A program made the position numbers and the translations under genes. 64,000 nt of DNA from Zanthoxylum bungeanum (Eukaryota > Streptophyta > Magnoliopsida > Sapindales > Rutaceae), in contig SKCR01023795.1 of NCBI GenBank assembly GCA_019454045.1, forward strand, positions 118,407-182,406, in the 5' to 3' direction. The notes under the pieces were generated by a model. The model was not told the DNA's origin. It saw only the letters and a list, made by a program, of their open reading frames with translations, and ran no database searches. Shown in pieces: positions 10,369 through 21,180 of this stretch. Each line of letters opens with the position of its first letter. Position 1 is the first letter of the stretch.

Positions 10369-10620
10369 TTTATCTCATAGTTCTCAATATCAATGAGTTT
10401 GCGAGTTGATGCCAAAAACTTTACAAAAGATAGTGGTGCATGTAGATAAAGACCGCTCTGGTATCATCGGGTTGAAACCTCTCGTGAGTATGCCATACAA
10501 AAACTCTCCTAGGTCCAACCACCTCGGGATCAATTGTACCTTCTTCACAATTTCCTTGCAAGCTTGTATAGTTAGATACATAAGATTTTCAAGTTTCGAC
10601 TCTAACAATAAGTGAATTGA
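10369..10620 (-). mobile_element. Internal fragment of the third related element
   Basis: Directly after the LTR comes the counterpart of the family's polypurine region (TCTCATAGTTCTCAATATCA) and GTTTGCGAGTTGATGCC, matching 12379-12450 of copy 2. Similarity fades after about 10440. The remainder has no recognised gene and the element appears truncated. Confidence 0.55.
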
Positions 10621-11556
10621 TTAGATTGTTGCTCGGAAGCTTATCTTAGTTAGGAAGTTCATTTAAAAATGGAACTTGCTATAGAAAATTATCTGTTAAT
10701 TAATCATCTTTATAGGTTTATTTTCTTTATTTTATAAAGTTTATCAAAAAGAGTCTCATCGATCCTTATCCTTTGTAGATCGCCAGCCAGACCTACCATC
10801 CGCTTCCCAATAACCATCATTTTTTCGATTCTCTGTGAGTGGATACTTATGCTTTTTGTTTTTATGATACTTTCGATTTAATATTTTCAATGATACTTTT
10901 GTTCTATGACTTTTTAAATATTTTTGAGAAAAGGATTCAGATACATGTTTTATATGTTTTGTTGGATGTGATTTAATGTGTGATTCGCCACTGTTCTTGT
11001 GACGTTTTTTTTTATGGATATTTAACCCTCTGTGACGCCTGTTCTGGAGTCCAAACCTTCAGAAAATGGATGACCCACTACCCTCTGTCGACATGGTCAT
11101 ATTCGGACCTTGTCCAGTCTTTGCGCGCGACTCGAGTAATGGACGCATGTATGGTTTTCTAACTAATTATTTTAAAGGAAAAAGTTTTGAGCTTGATTCT
11201 ACAGATCTGTTATATATATTTGATCTAAATTTGTTTTGATTTGTTTTCTTTGGTATTCACTCACTGAGTCCCCAAGACTCACTCCCCATAGTTTTTGAGT
11301 CTGTTTTGCATGATCCTCCATAGCTTTCTTTCAGACTTTCTTTAGATTTCGTGTGGAGACTTTGGCTCGAATGCTGGATATTATGTATTTGTAAGTCACC
11401 TAGGGGTCCTATTTGTATTATAAATAGATTAGTTTTGCTCTTTTGTATATTTTGTGTCTTGAGCACATATAACTCACTTGTATATATGCATTGTATAGAT
11501 TTGTGGATATATATTTATTATAATATGATGTGGGCACATAACCCTTTTCAGGCATA
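10621..11556. other. Unassigned TE-like flank of TR-GAG copy 2 (left part)
   Basis: Noncoding. It continues across the copy 2 insertion into 17794-17937, which ends CTCGGGGTGTTACA, an ending common in Ty3/gypsy chromovirus LTRs. The two flanks may be the halves of an older LTR split by copy 2. I could not find a matching TG start or target duplication, so this is a weak inference. Confidence 0.3.
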
Positions 11557-11561
11557 AGTGG

Positions 11562-12378
11562 TGTTGACGGCGGATTTTGGTCTCAGGAGCAATATGTGAA
11601 TATTACTCCCGAGACAATCCTCCCTCAATAGTGAATTTGTTTGGTTATGGGGGACCAAAAGCAAACTTAGCAAAAGACAGATAAATACGCCAATTGACAA
11701 GGAGATTTAACGTGGTTCGGCGGATCTTGGTCCGACCTACATCCACGGGCACAAAAAGGATGATACTTTTATTACTCAAACACGCTTCTCAGCTCTGCTT
11801 CTTGTTTTTTACAAGTCTGATGGTAATGATTCTGATGATGATTCTTAATGCTCTCCCCTTCCTCTCTTTTTATGCACACTCTACCCTTCTATTTATAATA
11901 GTGTAGAAATCAGATTCATTTTCCTATAAGAATTTCCTAGTTGAAACTATTCCCTTTTCCCATAAGGATTCCTAGTCAAAACTATTCCCTTTTCCCATAA
12001 GGATTCCTAATCAAAACTACATTTACTTTCTCTATCCTACTAGGACTCTGTCTCACCAGTTTTTCCCCATGAAAATAGGATAACTTGTTGTTTTATCCGA
12101 AAGAATATGGTGTCATCTTCTGGAGCATATCTCGCTATCTGGTCGGTCTTCATGAGGTCGGTCATGATGGTCCTTTGAACTGAGAATGCTTCCGCCGATC
12201 TGATAATGCCCGGTCATCCGAACCGAAGTGGTCGGTCACCTACCATTAAGTGCTCGACCCTCACTTATGTGGTCGGTCATGATGGTCATTTTTAATGATT
12301 TTGACCAAGGAGAGAATTTACCATTTTACCCCTGCTGTGCTGCTTAAATATCATAGTGCCTAAAAAACACCATCAACA
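11562..12378 (-). repeat. 3' LTR of TR-GAG copy 2
   Basis: 817-bp direct repeat of 16406-17788 after removal of the hAT insert. It starts TGTTGACGGCGGATTTTGG and ends AACACCATCAACA. Around 11650 it has the intact site GTTATGGGGGACC, the empty-site control for the insertion at 16496. Confidence 0.95.
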
Positions 12379-12395
12379 TCTATCCCCTAGTTCTC
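12379..12395 (-). other. Polypurine tract of TR-GAG copy 2
   Basis: TCTATCCCCTAGTTCTC on the + strand is, on the minus strand, a GAACTAGGGGATAGA purine tract directly before the 3' LTR. It matches the tract of copy 1. Confidence 0.75.
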
Positions 12396-12599
12396 GGTAA
12401 CAACGAGTTTGTGAGTTGATGCCGGGAACTATAAAAAAAAGATGGTGTGCCGATGAATCCGTCAGTGGTCACTCTAGGAACCGTAGAGAAAAATGTCTTG
12501 GCTGCAAATCTGGTCATTCATGCCATCTTCATGAGCTCAGTTAACGAGGATCCCGATATCTACCTGTGGAAAAAATGCTTTGCCCTTATGCTGATGACG

Positions 12600-13675
12600 A
12601 TCGACTCGGTGGGATGTAACCCGACCCCGAGCTGAGAAGAACATTTGGCTCTGGAGGAATGTCACCTCCCCAGACCAATAGAGGGCCGACCATGGGGGAG
12701 ATGCTCCGATCCCATGTCGATGATAAGTCTCTCGGTGGGACGTATCCCGACCCCGAGCAGAAAGAAAGACTTGGCTCTGAAGGAATATTACATCCCTAGT
12801 CCAAAGAAGCCGACTCGGTGGGACGTAACCCAACCCCAAGCTAAAAGAAAGACTTGGCTCTGGAAGAATGTTACATACCCAGTCCAAAGAAGCAGACTCG
12901 GTGGGACGTAACCCGACCCCGAGCTAAAAGAAAGACTTGGTTCTGGGAGAATGTTACATCCTCAGTCCAAAGAAGCCGACTCGGTGGGACATAACCCGAC
13001 CCCGAGCTAAAAGAAAGACTTGGCTCTGGGGGAATGTTACATCCTCAGTCCAAAGAAGCCGACTCGGTGGGACGTAACCCGACCCCGAGCTGAAAGAAAT
13101 ACTTGCCTCTGGGGGAATGTTACATCCCCAGTCCAAAGAAGCCGACTCGGTGGGACGTAACCCGACCCCGAGCTGAAAGAAAGACTTGGCTCTGGGGGAA
13201 TGTTACATCCCCAGTCCAAAGAAGCTGACTCGGTGGGACGTAACCCGACACCGAGCTGAAAGAAAGACTTGGCTCTGGGGGAATGTTACATCCCCAGTCC
13301 AAAGAAGCCGACTCGGTGGGACGTAACCCGACCCCGAGCTGAAAGAAAGACTTGGCTCTGGGGGAATGTTACATCCCCAGTCCAAAGAAGCCGACTCGGT
13401 GGGACGTTACCCGACCCCGAGCTAAAAGAAAGACTTGGCTCTGGGGGAATGTTACATCCCCAGTCCAAAGAAGCCGACTCGGTGGGACGTAACCCGACCC
13501 CGAGCTGAAAGAAAGACTTGGCTCTGGGGGAATGTTACATCCCCAGTCCAAAGAAGCCGACTCGGTGGGACGTTACCCGACCCCGAGCTAAAAGAAAGAC
13601 TTGGCTCTGGGGGAATGTTACATCCCCAGTCCAAAGAAGCCGACTCGGTGGGACGTAACCCGACCCCGAGCTGAA
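12600..13675 (-). repeat. 83-bp tandem array of TR-GAG copy 2
   Basis: About twelve units. The central nine repeat at exactly 83 bp (equivalent points at 12954, 13037, 13120 and so on to 13618). Each unit on the + strand has GACTCGGTGGGACGTAACCC with GACCCCGAGCTG, then TTGGCTCTGGGGGAATG with TTACATCCCCAGTCCAA. It is the reverse complement of the array in copy 1, so the array is an inherited part of the family. Because 83 is not a multiple of three, open frames appear in all phases; these are artefacts. Confidence 0.95.
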
Positions 13676-14035
13676 TAAACCATAAGGCCTTGGCGGAACA
13701 AAATCCAGCCCCGAGTCGAATAACCAAGCGGCCTCGGCGGAACGAAATCCAGCCCTGAGCCGAATAAAAAAGTGGTCTCGGCGGAACAAAATCCAGCCCC
13801 GAGCCGAATAAACAAGTGGCCTTGGCGGAACGAAGTCCAGCCCCGAGCCGAATAAACAAGTGGCCTCGGCGGAACGAAGTCCAGCCCCGAGCCGAATAAA
13901 CAAGTGGCCTCGGCGGAACGAAGTCCAGCCCCGAGCCGAATAAACAAGTGGCCTCGGCAGAACGAAGTCCAACCCCGAGTCGAATAAACAAGTGGCCTCG
14001 GCGGAACGAAATCCAGCCCCGAGACGAATAAACAT
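13676..14035 (-). repeat. ~45-bp tandem array, module B
   Basis: About eight units of CCTCGGCGGAACGAAGTCCA plus GCCCCGAGCCGAATAAACAA. On the minus strand it reads CTCGGGGCTGGA..TCCGCCGAGG. The same module appears singly in copy 1 near 5730-5815 and 6705-6790. CTCGG/CCGAG arms are present in every unit. Confidence 0.9.
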
Positions 14036-14600
14036 CGGTCTCGGCGGTACAAGAGCAGACCCGAGCCGGAAAGAAACATCGGTCTCGGCGGTACAAGAGC
14101 AGACCCGAGCCGGAAAGTAACATCGGTCTCGGCGGTACAAGAGCAGACCCGAGCCGGAAAGAAACATCGGTCTTCGACGGTACAAGAGCAGACCCGAGCC
14201 GGAAAAAAACATCGGTCTCGGCGGTACAAGAGCAGACCCGAGCCGGAAGAAAACATCGGTCTCGGCGGTACAAGAGCAGACCCGAGCCGGAAGAAACATC
14301 GGTCTCGGCGGTACAAGAGCAGACCCGAGCCGGAAGAAAACATCGGTCTCGGCGGTACAAGAGCAGACCCGAGCCTGAAAGAAACATCAGTCTCGGCGGT
14401 ACAAGAGCATACCCGAGCCGGAAAAAGACATTGGTCTCGGCGGTACAAGAGCAGACCCGAGCCGGAAAAAAACATCGGTCTCGGCGGTACAAGAGCAGAC
14501 CCGAGCCGGAAAGAAACATTGGTCTCGGCGGTACAAGAGCAGACCCGAGCCGTAAAACATATATCAACAAAACGGACTCGGCGATACAAGAGCAGACCCG
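14036..14600 (-). repeat. 44-bp tandem array, module C
   Basis: About twelve units of ACATCGGTCTCGGCGGTACA plus AGAGCAGACCCGAGCCGGAA, with small A-run length differences. CTCGG/CCGAG arms again bracket a short loop. This module was not seen in copy 1, so the two copies differ in which arrays they expanded. 14601-14824 is a spacer with nothing recognised. Confidence 0.9.
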
Positions 14601-14824
14601 AGCCGTAAAACAAATACCAAAAACATTGTGTGAGCCATATCAAAAAAGCATAATCAAATGTCAACCTAAGACAGAAAAGGTCTTACTCACCTTTTTGGGA
14701 TCCGTTGCCTTTCTTGCAACTCTACAAGGGTCACTACAAGCAAGGATCTTCTTAATACATCCTCTCTGCATCTCAGCATTCCACGCATCCGACCGGATGA
14801 CTTCCGCTATCAACTTGGTAGACC

Positions 14825-16353
14825 TCAAAAAATCGAATGGTCTATGTACACACTGAGATAGCCTTCTTTCACCAAGTCTTCCACCTGCTCCCGCAGGTCT
14901 CTGCACCCATTCGTGGCATGTCCCCTTACGTTATGGTAGATACAGTATGCCCTACTATTTCCCTCCTCAATCGGGAACCTTTTCAAATTAGGCTCGGCCA
15001 ACAGACCTTTATCCTGGATTTCCCGAACTATCTGGGCCATAGGTTTGTTCAGGGGGGTGTATACTGTTCTCCCCGCGACACGGTTGACTTGGACATATGA
15101 CTTTATCTTTTGAACATGACTACTCGGAGGTGTCGGTCTGAGTTTCTTCTGCTCCGGGATTGGTCTCCTCAAATTTCTAATCGAATCCCACTGATTGTCT
15201 GACCTGAGTATCTTAGCCTTTCGGGTGTCTACTCCCCGGGCAATTTTTTTCTTCTCCTCTATTAAGACAAACTTCCTGGCCAACTCCAGGGCAGTGGCAT
15301 AATCCGATACGTCTTGAATCCTCAGGTGAGTCCACAACTTCCCGACCTTCAAACCTCCCTTGAGACTTTCTAGCGCTTCCGATGACTCGTACGCTCCGAC
15401 CTCGAGCACCAAATTGTGGTATCTTTCCATAAAATTCCTCAGGGGCTCATCATTCCCCTGCTTCATCAGTCTCAATTCTCCCACCATTTCCTTGGGGACG
15501 CAGGCCCCTTTGAAGTGTCGAACAAATGACCTTCTAAGTTTAGCGAAGCTACTGATGCTTCCCGGGGCAAGATTTCTGAACCACAGAATGGCAGACCCGC
15601 CCAAGGTTAGGGGGAATACTTTGCAAATGGCATCCCCTACTACTCCTTGGACCTCCATTAATAGGACGAAACTTTCAATATGGGACTTTGGATCTGAATG
15701 GCCTTTGTAGGGCGTCATGGATGGCATGTTGAAATGTCTTGGGAATTTTTCCGACCTTATTTCTTATGTGAAGGGAGATTCAACCTCACCGTCCCGAGCA
15801 TCTGCTGTATCAATTTTGGGGTTTACTCCCCACTTGGCCATTTCTTTTCTTAACCAAGACTTTATACTGCCATCTGTGTCACTATGCCGCCTTCCGCAGC
15901 CTCCTTCGCGTCTGTCACCAAGGGTGCGGCGTTCCTCATGACTTGAGACTTCCGGTCCAGTTTCACCATGCTTCATATTTCCCCTTCTGGTGTCGCGGGG
16001 GCTATCATAGGAAGAATATGGTGATTGTCTCCCATCTTCTTCTTCCCACGTATCCTACGTTTGTAAATCTTTTTCTACCACTACGGGCCTCATCCCGCAG
16101 GACCGTTCCTCATCGATTCCTCGTCATCACTCACATCGGCGACCCTTTTTCCATATGCTATCTCTTCTCTTCTTTGATTAGCTCTGGTTTCAGGCTTCTC
16201 GCGGTTCCCCCCTTCCATTTTCTCCAGTCGGTCCATCATGGTTTTTAGGAGGGTCTGGCTATCCTCCCTGTCCTTCCTTATGCTTTCTTCTATCTTCTTC
16301 ATCCAATCTGTAGCCGGATTCCCCGACGATTGGTGATTTCCACATTCTGCCAT
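14825..16353 (-). pseudogene. Broken Ty3/gypsy-type gag (copy 2)
   Basis: The frame starts at the minus-strand ATG at 16353 (MAECGNHQSSG) and ends with the stop at 14825. The capsid part is open from 15727: MPSMTPYKGHSDP, FAKLRRSFVRHFKGACVP, LRLMKQGNDEPLRNFMERY, and a knuckle-like CIYHNVRGHATNGC near the end. Frameshifts near 16080 and between 15764 and 15727 break the N-terminal charged region. The 300-residue C-terminal part is more intact than in copy 1. No protease or pol follows. Confidence 0.87.
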
Positions 16354-16386
16354 CGTCTTACTACGCGAGTCGCTTTTTGTTGAGTT

Positions 16387-16403
16387 CCCCACAGACGGCG
16401 CCA
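16387..16403 (-). other. Primer-binding site of TR-GAG copy 2
   Basis: CCCCACAGACGGCGCCA is the exact complement of the site at 3892-3908 and sits two bases inside the right LTR. Confidence 0.85.
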
Positions 16404-16405
16404 AC

Positions 16406-17788
16406 TGTTGACGGCTGATTTTGGTCTCATGGGCAATATGGGAATATTACTCCCGAGACAATCCTCCCTCAATAGTGAATTTGTTTGGTTATGGGTAGAC
16501 CCGGCCAAGGTTCCGGTTCGGAACCAGACCGAACAAGGAACCGAACCGGTTGGAACCGGACGGTTCCGGTTCCGGTTCCTGTTCCGGAACCGAACCGGAA
16601 CCTAACCGGTTCGGTTAGGGTTCCTCTCCTAGCCGAACCGGTCGGAACCGTTGGAACAATTTGGTTCCAACCGGAACCGTACGGTTCCGGTTGGAACCGG
16701 TTTGTATATATATAATAATATATTTTTTTAATTTTTTAATTAAGATTTTTCTTTGTAATTTAGTGTAATTATGTAATGTAATTTAACTTAATTTGTAATT
16801 TACATAATTTTATTTGTAATTATGTAATTTTATTTGTAATTATTTTCAAAAATAATAATTTAATATAATTATTTGTAATTTGAGTTTTATTTTCAAAAAA
16901 GTAAAAAAAGAAAAAAAGAAAAAAAACCGAATGGAACCGAACGGTTCCGGTTCGGTTCCGGTTCCGGTTCCATTTTAGTGTGGAACCGGAACCGAACCGG
17001 AATTAACCGGTTCGATTTCGGTTTGGAACCGAACCGAACCGCCGGCCCGGTCTAGTTATGGGGGACCAAAAGCAAACTTAGCAAAAGACAGATAAATACG
17101 CCAATTGACAAGGAGATTTAACGTGGTTCGGCGGATCTTGGTCCGACCTACGTCCACGGGCACAAAAAGGATGATACTTTTATTACTCAAACACGCTTCT
17201 CAGCTCTGCTTCTTGTTTTTTACAAGTCTGATGGTAATGATTCTGATGATGATTCTTAATGCTCTCCCCTTCCTCTCTTTTTATGCACACTCTACCCTTC
17301 TATTTATAATAGTGTAGAAATCAGATTCATTTTCCTATAAGAATTTCCTAGTTGAAACTATTTCATTTTCCCATAAGGATTCCTAGTCAAAACTATTCCA
17401 TTTTCCCATAAGGATTCATAATCAAAACTACATTTACTTTCTCTATCCTACTAGGACTCTGTCTCACCAGTTTTTCCCCATGAAAATAGGATAACTTGTT
17501 GTTTTATCCGAAAGAATATGGTGTCATCTTCTGGAGCATATCTCGCTATCTGGTCGGTCTTCATGAGGTCGGTCATGATGGTCCTTTGAACTGAGAATGC
17601 TTCCGCCGATCTGATAATGCCCGGTCATCCGAACCGAAGTGGTCGGTCACCTACCATTAAGTGCTCGACCCTCACTTATGTGGTCGGTCATGATGGTCAT
17701 TTTTAATGATTTTGACCAAGGAGGGAATTACCATTTTACCCCTGCCGTACTGCTTAATTATCATAGTGCCTAAAAAACACCATCAACA
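16406..17788 (-). repeat. 5' LTR of TR-GAG copy 2, split by an hAT-type insert
   Basis: It aligns with 11562-12378 except for the insert and duplicated site at 16496-17062. It begins TGTTGACGGCTGATTTTGG and ends CACCATCAACA. Confidence 0.93.
16496..17054. mobile_element. hAT-type non-autonomous element A (GGTTCC repeats)
   Basis: 559 bp with ends TAGACCCGGCC and GGCCCGGTCTA and a perfect 8-bp target duplication GTTATGGG (16488-16495 and 17055-17062). The uninterrupted site is present in the sister LTR near 11650, so the insertion is proven within the window. Both ends are packed with GGTTCCGG/CCGGAACC words in inverted arrangement around an AT-rich core. There is no open frame of note. The 8-bp duplication points to the hAT superfamily. 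Confidence 0.92.
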
Positions 17789-17937
17789 AGTGGGAATATT
17801 TGCATTAGCGTGCAGGTCATGCATCACATGTGTTTTGTTATGAATATGGATCTTGGTCTGTTAGGCTGAGGGAAGTTGCTTACGCCAGTCTCATGCTGGT
17901 AACACTTTGATCTTCTCGGGGTGTTACAAATATATTA

Positions 17938-18840
17938 ATTAAAAATCATATTATAAAAAAAATACATATTATAATTTTATAAGAATTATATTATAACAAT
18001 AAAACATATTAAACTATCTTATTAAAATTAAAAAATACTGTTAAATTATCTACAATTAACCTAATTTTTATAATTAATTTTTTATTATTAAATTATAAAA
18101 TTAAAATATCTCTACATTTATTTTTTATTATTAAATTAAAATAATAAATTATTAACATAAGAAACCTATTACAATATAAAAACATAATATAGTATTAAAG
18201 AAAGAAACCTATTAATTTAATTAATTAAATAATTAATATTTTAATATATCATTATTAAGTTATAAAATTAAAATAAAGAAACATATTATAATAAAAATAT
18301 ATATTATAATCTCTCATTAAAATAAAAAATATATGTGACATTTAATCTTTACAATTAACCTATAAATAATTTTGTATTAAATAAAAAATCTATTACAATA
18401 AAAGTACATATTACATTTTATAAGAACTGTATTATAATAAGAAAACATATTATATTATCCTATTACAATTAAAAAAATATTATTAAATTAATAAATCAAT
18501 TAAATAAGAACTATATTATATAAAGAAAATATATTATACCATCCAAATAATTTTTGAATAATATATATATATATAAGTTAAATATTTTTAAGCTTTTCAA
18601 TAGCGTCATATGACACCTAATTTTTACAATTAATTTTTTGATTACCTATTATAATAAAAAGATATAGTATAATCTTCTATTAAAATAAAAAATATATGTG
18701 TCATCTAATCTCTACAATTAATATTTTTATTATTAAATTATAAAATTAAAATAAAAAATTATTAAAATAAAAAACTTATTACAATATAAAAATATAATAT
18801 GCTTTAAAATTAAGAAACCTAAATAGTAGCTGTCACAAAA
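17938..18840. repeat. AT-rich degenerate repeat block
   Basis: Very AT-rich sequence in which related phrases recur with drift, such as AAACCTATTACAATATAAAA and ATATGTG(A/T)CAT(T/C)TAATC followed by TACAATTAA. The period is irregular. No gene is seen. 18841-19412 is unremarkable AT-rich spacer. Confidence 0.6.
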
Positions 18841-19412
18841 CCTATCCATTTTTTTTTGAATTTTGGGTATATTATTATTTGTTATTTTATTTTGGATTAT
18901 TTTTTTAAGTTTTTTTATTTCATGAATTTTTTATTATTTAATGTGCTTCAAGATGTAGACTTTGATTATTATCTCTTGTATGGTGAATTAGAAATATTAT
19001 TTGAGAACCGAAAGATAAACGAATGAGAGACATAAATATTATATGTAAGTAAATCAATTGTCTCATTTAGATTATAAAATCGACAAGATCCAGAATATTT
19101 ACAAGATCAATACCTAAAATATATGTTTAACTCACACAAAATGCGAATCCCGTACTAATTATAAAAAATATTTAAACTTTACTTAACCCACGACAAATAA
19201 TGAACCCCACACCAGTTTTAATAAAATTTGAATGTGTTTTATAGATGTATCTTTAATATATATCTATTGTTATTTATTGTTTTAAAAACATATTTTCATT
19301 TACTCACCAACTTACTTATCTTAATAAAACCAACCACGACTAATAAAATAAAACCCCAACGGCCAAAATTAGGGGTCGACAATTTCAGATACGGGACGGA
19401 TAAAGGAGTTCC

Positions 19413-19922
19413 TGTGGTTCTAGTAGTCGTTAAACAGTAAACTAACATGCAATTAAAACAGATCAAACCAGAAAATAGATCTAACATGCACAAACCCTAA
19501 AAAATTGAAAAACTGTAGAAAACCTGGAAAATGAAATGACGAATCCAAGTCGATATTTCTCTATCCTTAAGAACTTATTAGCCTCCATCACAGGTGCTTC
19601 ACGGATTCGAATTGGCCAACGTTCTCCTAGGATAACTTGGATGCTTCTTGTTCAATGAGCACTACTTAACAAGTATTTGAACTAGGAATTGGTGGAACCC
19701 TCTCTCAAAACAAAGGAAAGAAAAAATGATTCTCAAAACGGATTTGTTCTATACTCTTCTTATGGATATGATGCCTCTTTTATAAGGCATGGAAGGGTGC
19801 CAATAGGGCACCCCTTGGGGTGGGGTGCAACCCTCCAAAGGATTACAACCTTCCCATGCACCCCTTGCATCCAAGAGACATATACATACATCCTTAAATG
19901 AATATTACAAGAATTTCCAACA
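19413..19922 (-). repeat. 3' LTR of the copia element
   Basis: 510 bp, beginning TGTGGTTCTAGTAGTCG and ending AAGAATTTCCAACA. About 95% identical by eye to 29951-30461. Confidence 0.95.
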
Positions 19923-20183
19923 ATCCCCCACAATTCTTCTAATATTCATGTAGACACTTGAGAGAGTTACCATGAGCTAAAGCTGCATCGAAATAGGTAG
20001 CTTTCGCATTGAACCTTTCCTAGTGAATGACAATCGGATTTATTAGGCAAACCAGTGACCCATAGTCTTGAACTGTTCTGTCGTTGGTGTAAACCAAGAC
20101 AATTGCCAACACACAGCTTTAATTCGACCATTTTCCCGTTCTACGGTTGTGTTCATTTTGGCCCTGAACAACGGTCCTGGATT

Positions 20184-20855
20184 TAGGGGTGAACACGGTT
20201 TCGGGTCAAACCGCGAACCGCACCGAACTGCACCGAACCGAACCGCACGGTATGAAAAAATATTAAAAATGATTTAAAACCGCACCGAATCGAACCGAAA
20301 ATTTCGGGTCGGTGCGCGGTTTTGACCCACACCGAACCGCCCAAACCACAAATTAGAATATGATTGATTGAATATGTGTATAATTTTATATAGATTGCTT
20401 CAGCTACTTCAAGAAATTTAATATAAGGGTAATAAAATGATTAAGAAATTATAAGCTTCTCATTCAGATACAATTAAAAATTTAAAGATTAATTACAATC
20501 AACTTGGCTTTCTTAGAAGATGTTTGAATTGAAACGTGAATGGCTTATGAAATTGGTCAAATGTTATTAAAGTCGTAAATTTTTAGGTTCAGATGAAGAT
20601 TATTATTATTATTTTTATGAATTGATTCAACTTTAAAGATTAATTATAATGTGAAAACGCATAAAATTTTCTTAAAAATTCTATAATCCAAACCGCCGAC
20701 CCGAACCGCCGAAATCGCTAAACCACCAACCCGAACCGCCGCGGTTTTCCTTATCAAATTTACGGTTTCGGTTTCTAATTTCCCAAACCGCCAACCCGCG
20801 CGGTTTGAAGGAAAAAATGAAAAAACCGACCCGAACCGCACCGTGAACACCCCTA
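20184..20855. mobile_element. hAT-type non-autonomous element B (AACCGCACCG repeats)
   Basis: 672 bp with inverted ends TAGGGGTGAACACGG and CCGTGAACACCCCTA (15 bp, perfect) and a perfect 8-bp duplication CCTGGATT (20176-20183 and 20856-20863). Both ends are rich in ACCGAACCGCACCG or its complement, and the centre is AT-rich. It is inserted in the 3' noncoding part of the copia element. No transposase is encoded. Confidence 0.93.
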
Positions 20856-21180
20856 CCTGGATTCATCGAGTACTTTAGGGTAACCCACCTTTAAAGGTTC
20901 CCATGGAAGCGGCATCACTTCTTACTTGAAATAGGTGATCTACTATCAAGAGGTAATCTGTCTTTACCCCCATTAGGACTCATCTCCTAATATAGTGATC
21001 ATTAAAAGCATTAGCTTATCCTAACCAATGACAGACAGCACTCAACGTCATTATCGGAATGAGAAAGAGTACAAAACTTCTCAGTGCTTGTTTTGAATTG
21101 CACAAAGTTTCAGTTGTCCCTTTTGAACCTAGATCTTGGGATCTCCAGTCATCTAGGTTGGGTTTCCACAGTGACAATTC

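Larger units (their letters stand above)
11562..17788 (-). mobile_element. LTR retrotransposon copy 2 (gag only, TR-GAG type)
   Basis: Same family as 3070-8914 but reversed: LTRs at 11562-12378 and 16406-17788, target duplication AGTGG (11557-11561 and 17789-17793), primer site complement at 16387-16403 and polypurine complement at 12379-12395. Going leftward, the interior has a broken gag (16353 to 14825), a short spacer, then three tandem arrays. There is no pol. The right LTR has been split by an hAT-type element. Without that insert it would be about 816 bp, matching its partner. Confidence 0.93.

Noticed and set aside
12645..13674. Plus-strand frames with repeats such as TRWDVTRPRAERKTWLWGNV
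   Set aside because: Same array artefact on the other strand; no start context or domain.
13452..14664. Three overlapping long minus-strand frames of 254-372 codons
   Set aside because: They run through GC-rich tandem arrays in several phases at once. Units of 83 and 44 bp without stops give open frames in every phase, and the translations are simple repeats.
10621..17937. A solo chromovirus LTR split by TR-GAG copy 2
   Set aside because: The right flank ends GGGGTGTTACA as expected, but no matching start or target duplication was found, so it is listed only as a weak possibility.
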